Positions 5,014 to 5,141 of a stretch of 5,141 nt of DNA are shown piece by piece. The stretch's first letter is position 1. Every line of letters starts with the position of its first letter. Location of the stretch: assembly GCA_024281135.1 (NCBI GenBank), contig JAMXLG010000336.1:1-5141 (forward strand), read 5' to 3'. Source of the DNA: Vulcanimicrobiia bacterium (GTDB taxonomy: Bacteria > Eremiobacterota > Eremiobacteria > Baltobacterales > Baltobacteraceae). The notes beneath the pieces were generated by a model. The model saw only the letters and a program-made list of their open reading frames with translations, made no database searches and was not told the origin of the DNA. The position numbers and the translations under genes are program-made.

Positions 5014-5141
5014 CCTTCCGGACTAAAGAGGTCCGTGTAACACGTTCGTAGTTCTCGCTTGAGAAATTTCCCGACAGCCGAACGCGGTATCGCATCGATG
5101 AAGAACACACGATCGGGAATTTGCCACTTTGCGAGCCGCTC
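5010..5141 (-). CDS. AMP-dependent acyl-CoA/acid ligase, C-terminal fragment
   Basis: The last 43 residues of a gene read leftward from beyond the window edge and ending at TAG. The segment LAKWQIPDRVFFIDAIPRSA, followed by VGKFLKRELRTCY, is the C-terminal domain of ANL-superfamily adenylating enzymes. IPRSAVGKFLKRELR is the A10 motif, whose lysine in GK orients the acyl-adenylate. The KWQIPDRVFFIDAIPR form is typical of fatty-acid or aromatic/short-chain acyl-CoA synthetases rather than peptide synthetases. It would activate a carboxylic acid with ATP and CoA in the cytoplasm. The substrate cannot be set from this end piece. It converges on the dioxygenase gene; a shared CTAG holds both stop codons in a 4-bp overlap. 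Being on the other strand, it is not in the qor operon, but may act in the same pathway. Confidence 0.85.
   Translation of the reverse strand, partial: ERLAKWQIPDRVFFIDAIPRSAVGKFLKRELRTCYTDLFSPEG

Noticed and set aside
5019..5035. CGGAC-N7-GTCCG hairpin as a terminator after the dioxygenase
   Set aside because: The stem is only 5 bp, no T-run follows on either strand, and it lies within the ligase coding sequence.

Overview
This 5.1 kb bacterial window is almost wholly coding. It holds eight complete or near-complete genes plus two gene ends cut off by the window edges; the only real intergenic gaps are 725-857 and 3078-3160. Base composition is moderately high in GC, judged by eye, with CG-rich codons, clear AGGAGG-type Shine-Dalgarno sites and ATGA stop/start couplings. 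That fits a Gram-negative or deep-branching soil-type bacterium (Proteobacteria, Acidobacteriota or Eremiobacterota-like), but nothing in the window fixes the taxon. I see no RNA genes, insertion sequences, CRISPR arrays or phage genes.

Region 1 (1-300) is the C-terminal third of a medium-chain zinc-type dehydrogenase/quinone reductase. It converges on region 2 with a 4-nt gap.

Region 2 (305-2163) is an ArsR/SRPBCC module. A 139-residue SRPBCC (polyketide cyclase-like) gene is read leftward from 724. Divergently, a tightly coupled three-gene operon runs rightward: SRPBCC (AHSA1-like), a cysteine-free ArsR-family repressor, and a second AHSA1-like SRPBCC gene, joined by 4-nt ATGA overlaps. 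The 133-nt divergent region carries two perfect palindromes of identical design, GCAAC-N6-GTTGC, at 792-807 and 838-853. One overlaps the predicted -35 box and the other covers the predicted transcription start and ribosome binding site of the operon. They are the best candidates for the ArsR operators and imply autorepression.

Region 3 (2061-5013) is an AraC-family regulator, read leftward from a TTG start, divergent from a two-gene operon encoding a QorA-type NADPH:quinone oxidoreductase and a TauD/TfdA-type Fe(II)/2-oxoglutarate dioxygenase. Between araC and qor lie two near-identical 12-mers spaced exactly 21 bp start to start, the geometry of AraC-type tandem half-sites. Region 4 (5010-5141, leftward) is the C-terminus of an AMP-dependent acyl-CoA/acid ligase, recognised from its IPRSAVGK motif; its stop codon overlaps that of the dioxygenase gene.

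Region 3 with region 4 suggests a small regulated catabolic or detoxification cluster with unknown substrate. All three convergent junctions are extremely tight (4-nt gap, 103-bp overlap, 4-bp overlap). The 103-bp overlap between the second operon SRPBCC gene and the araC-type gene codes on both strands, with wobble positions facing each other. No single feature proves a new system; the most testable new observations are the two operator sets and the dual-coding overlap.
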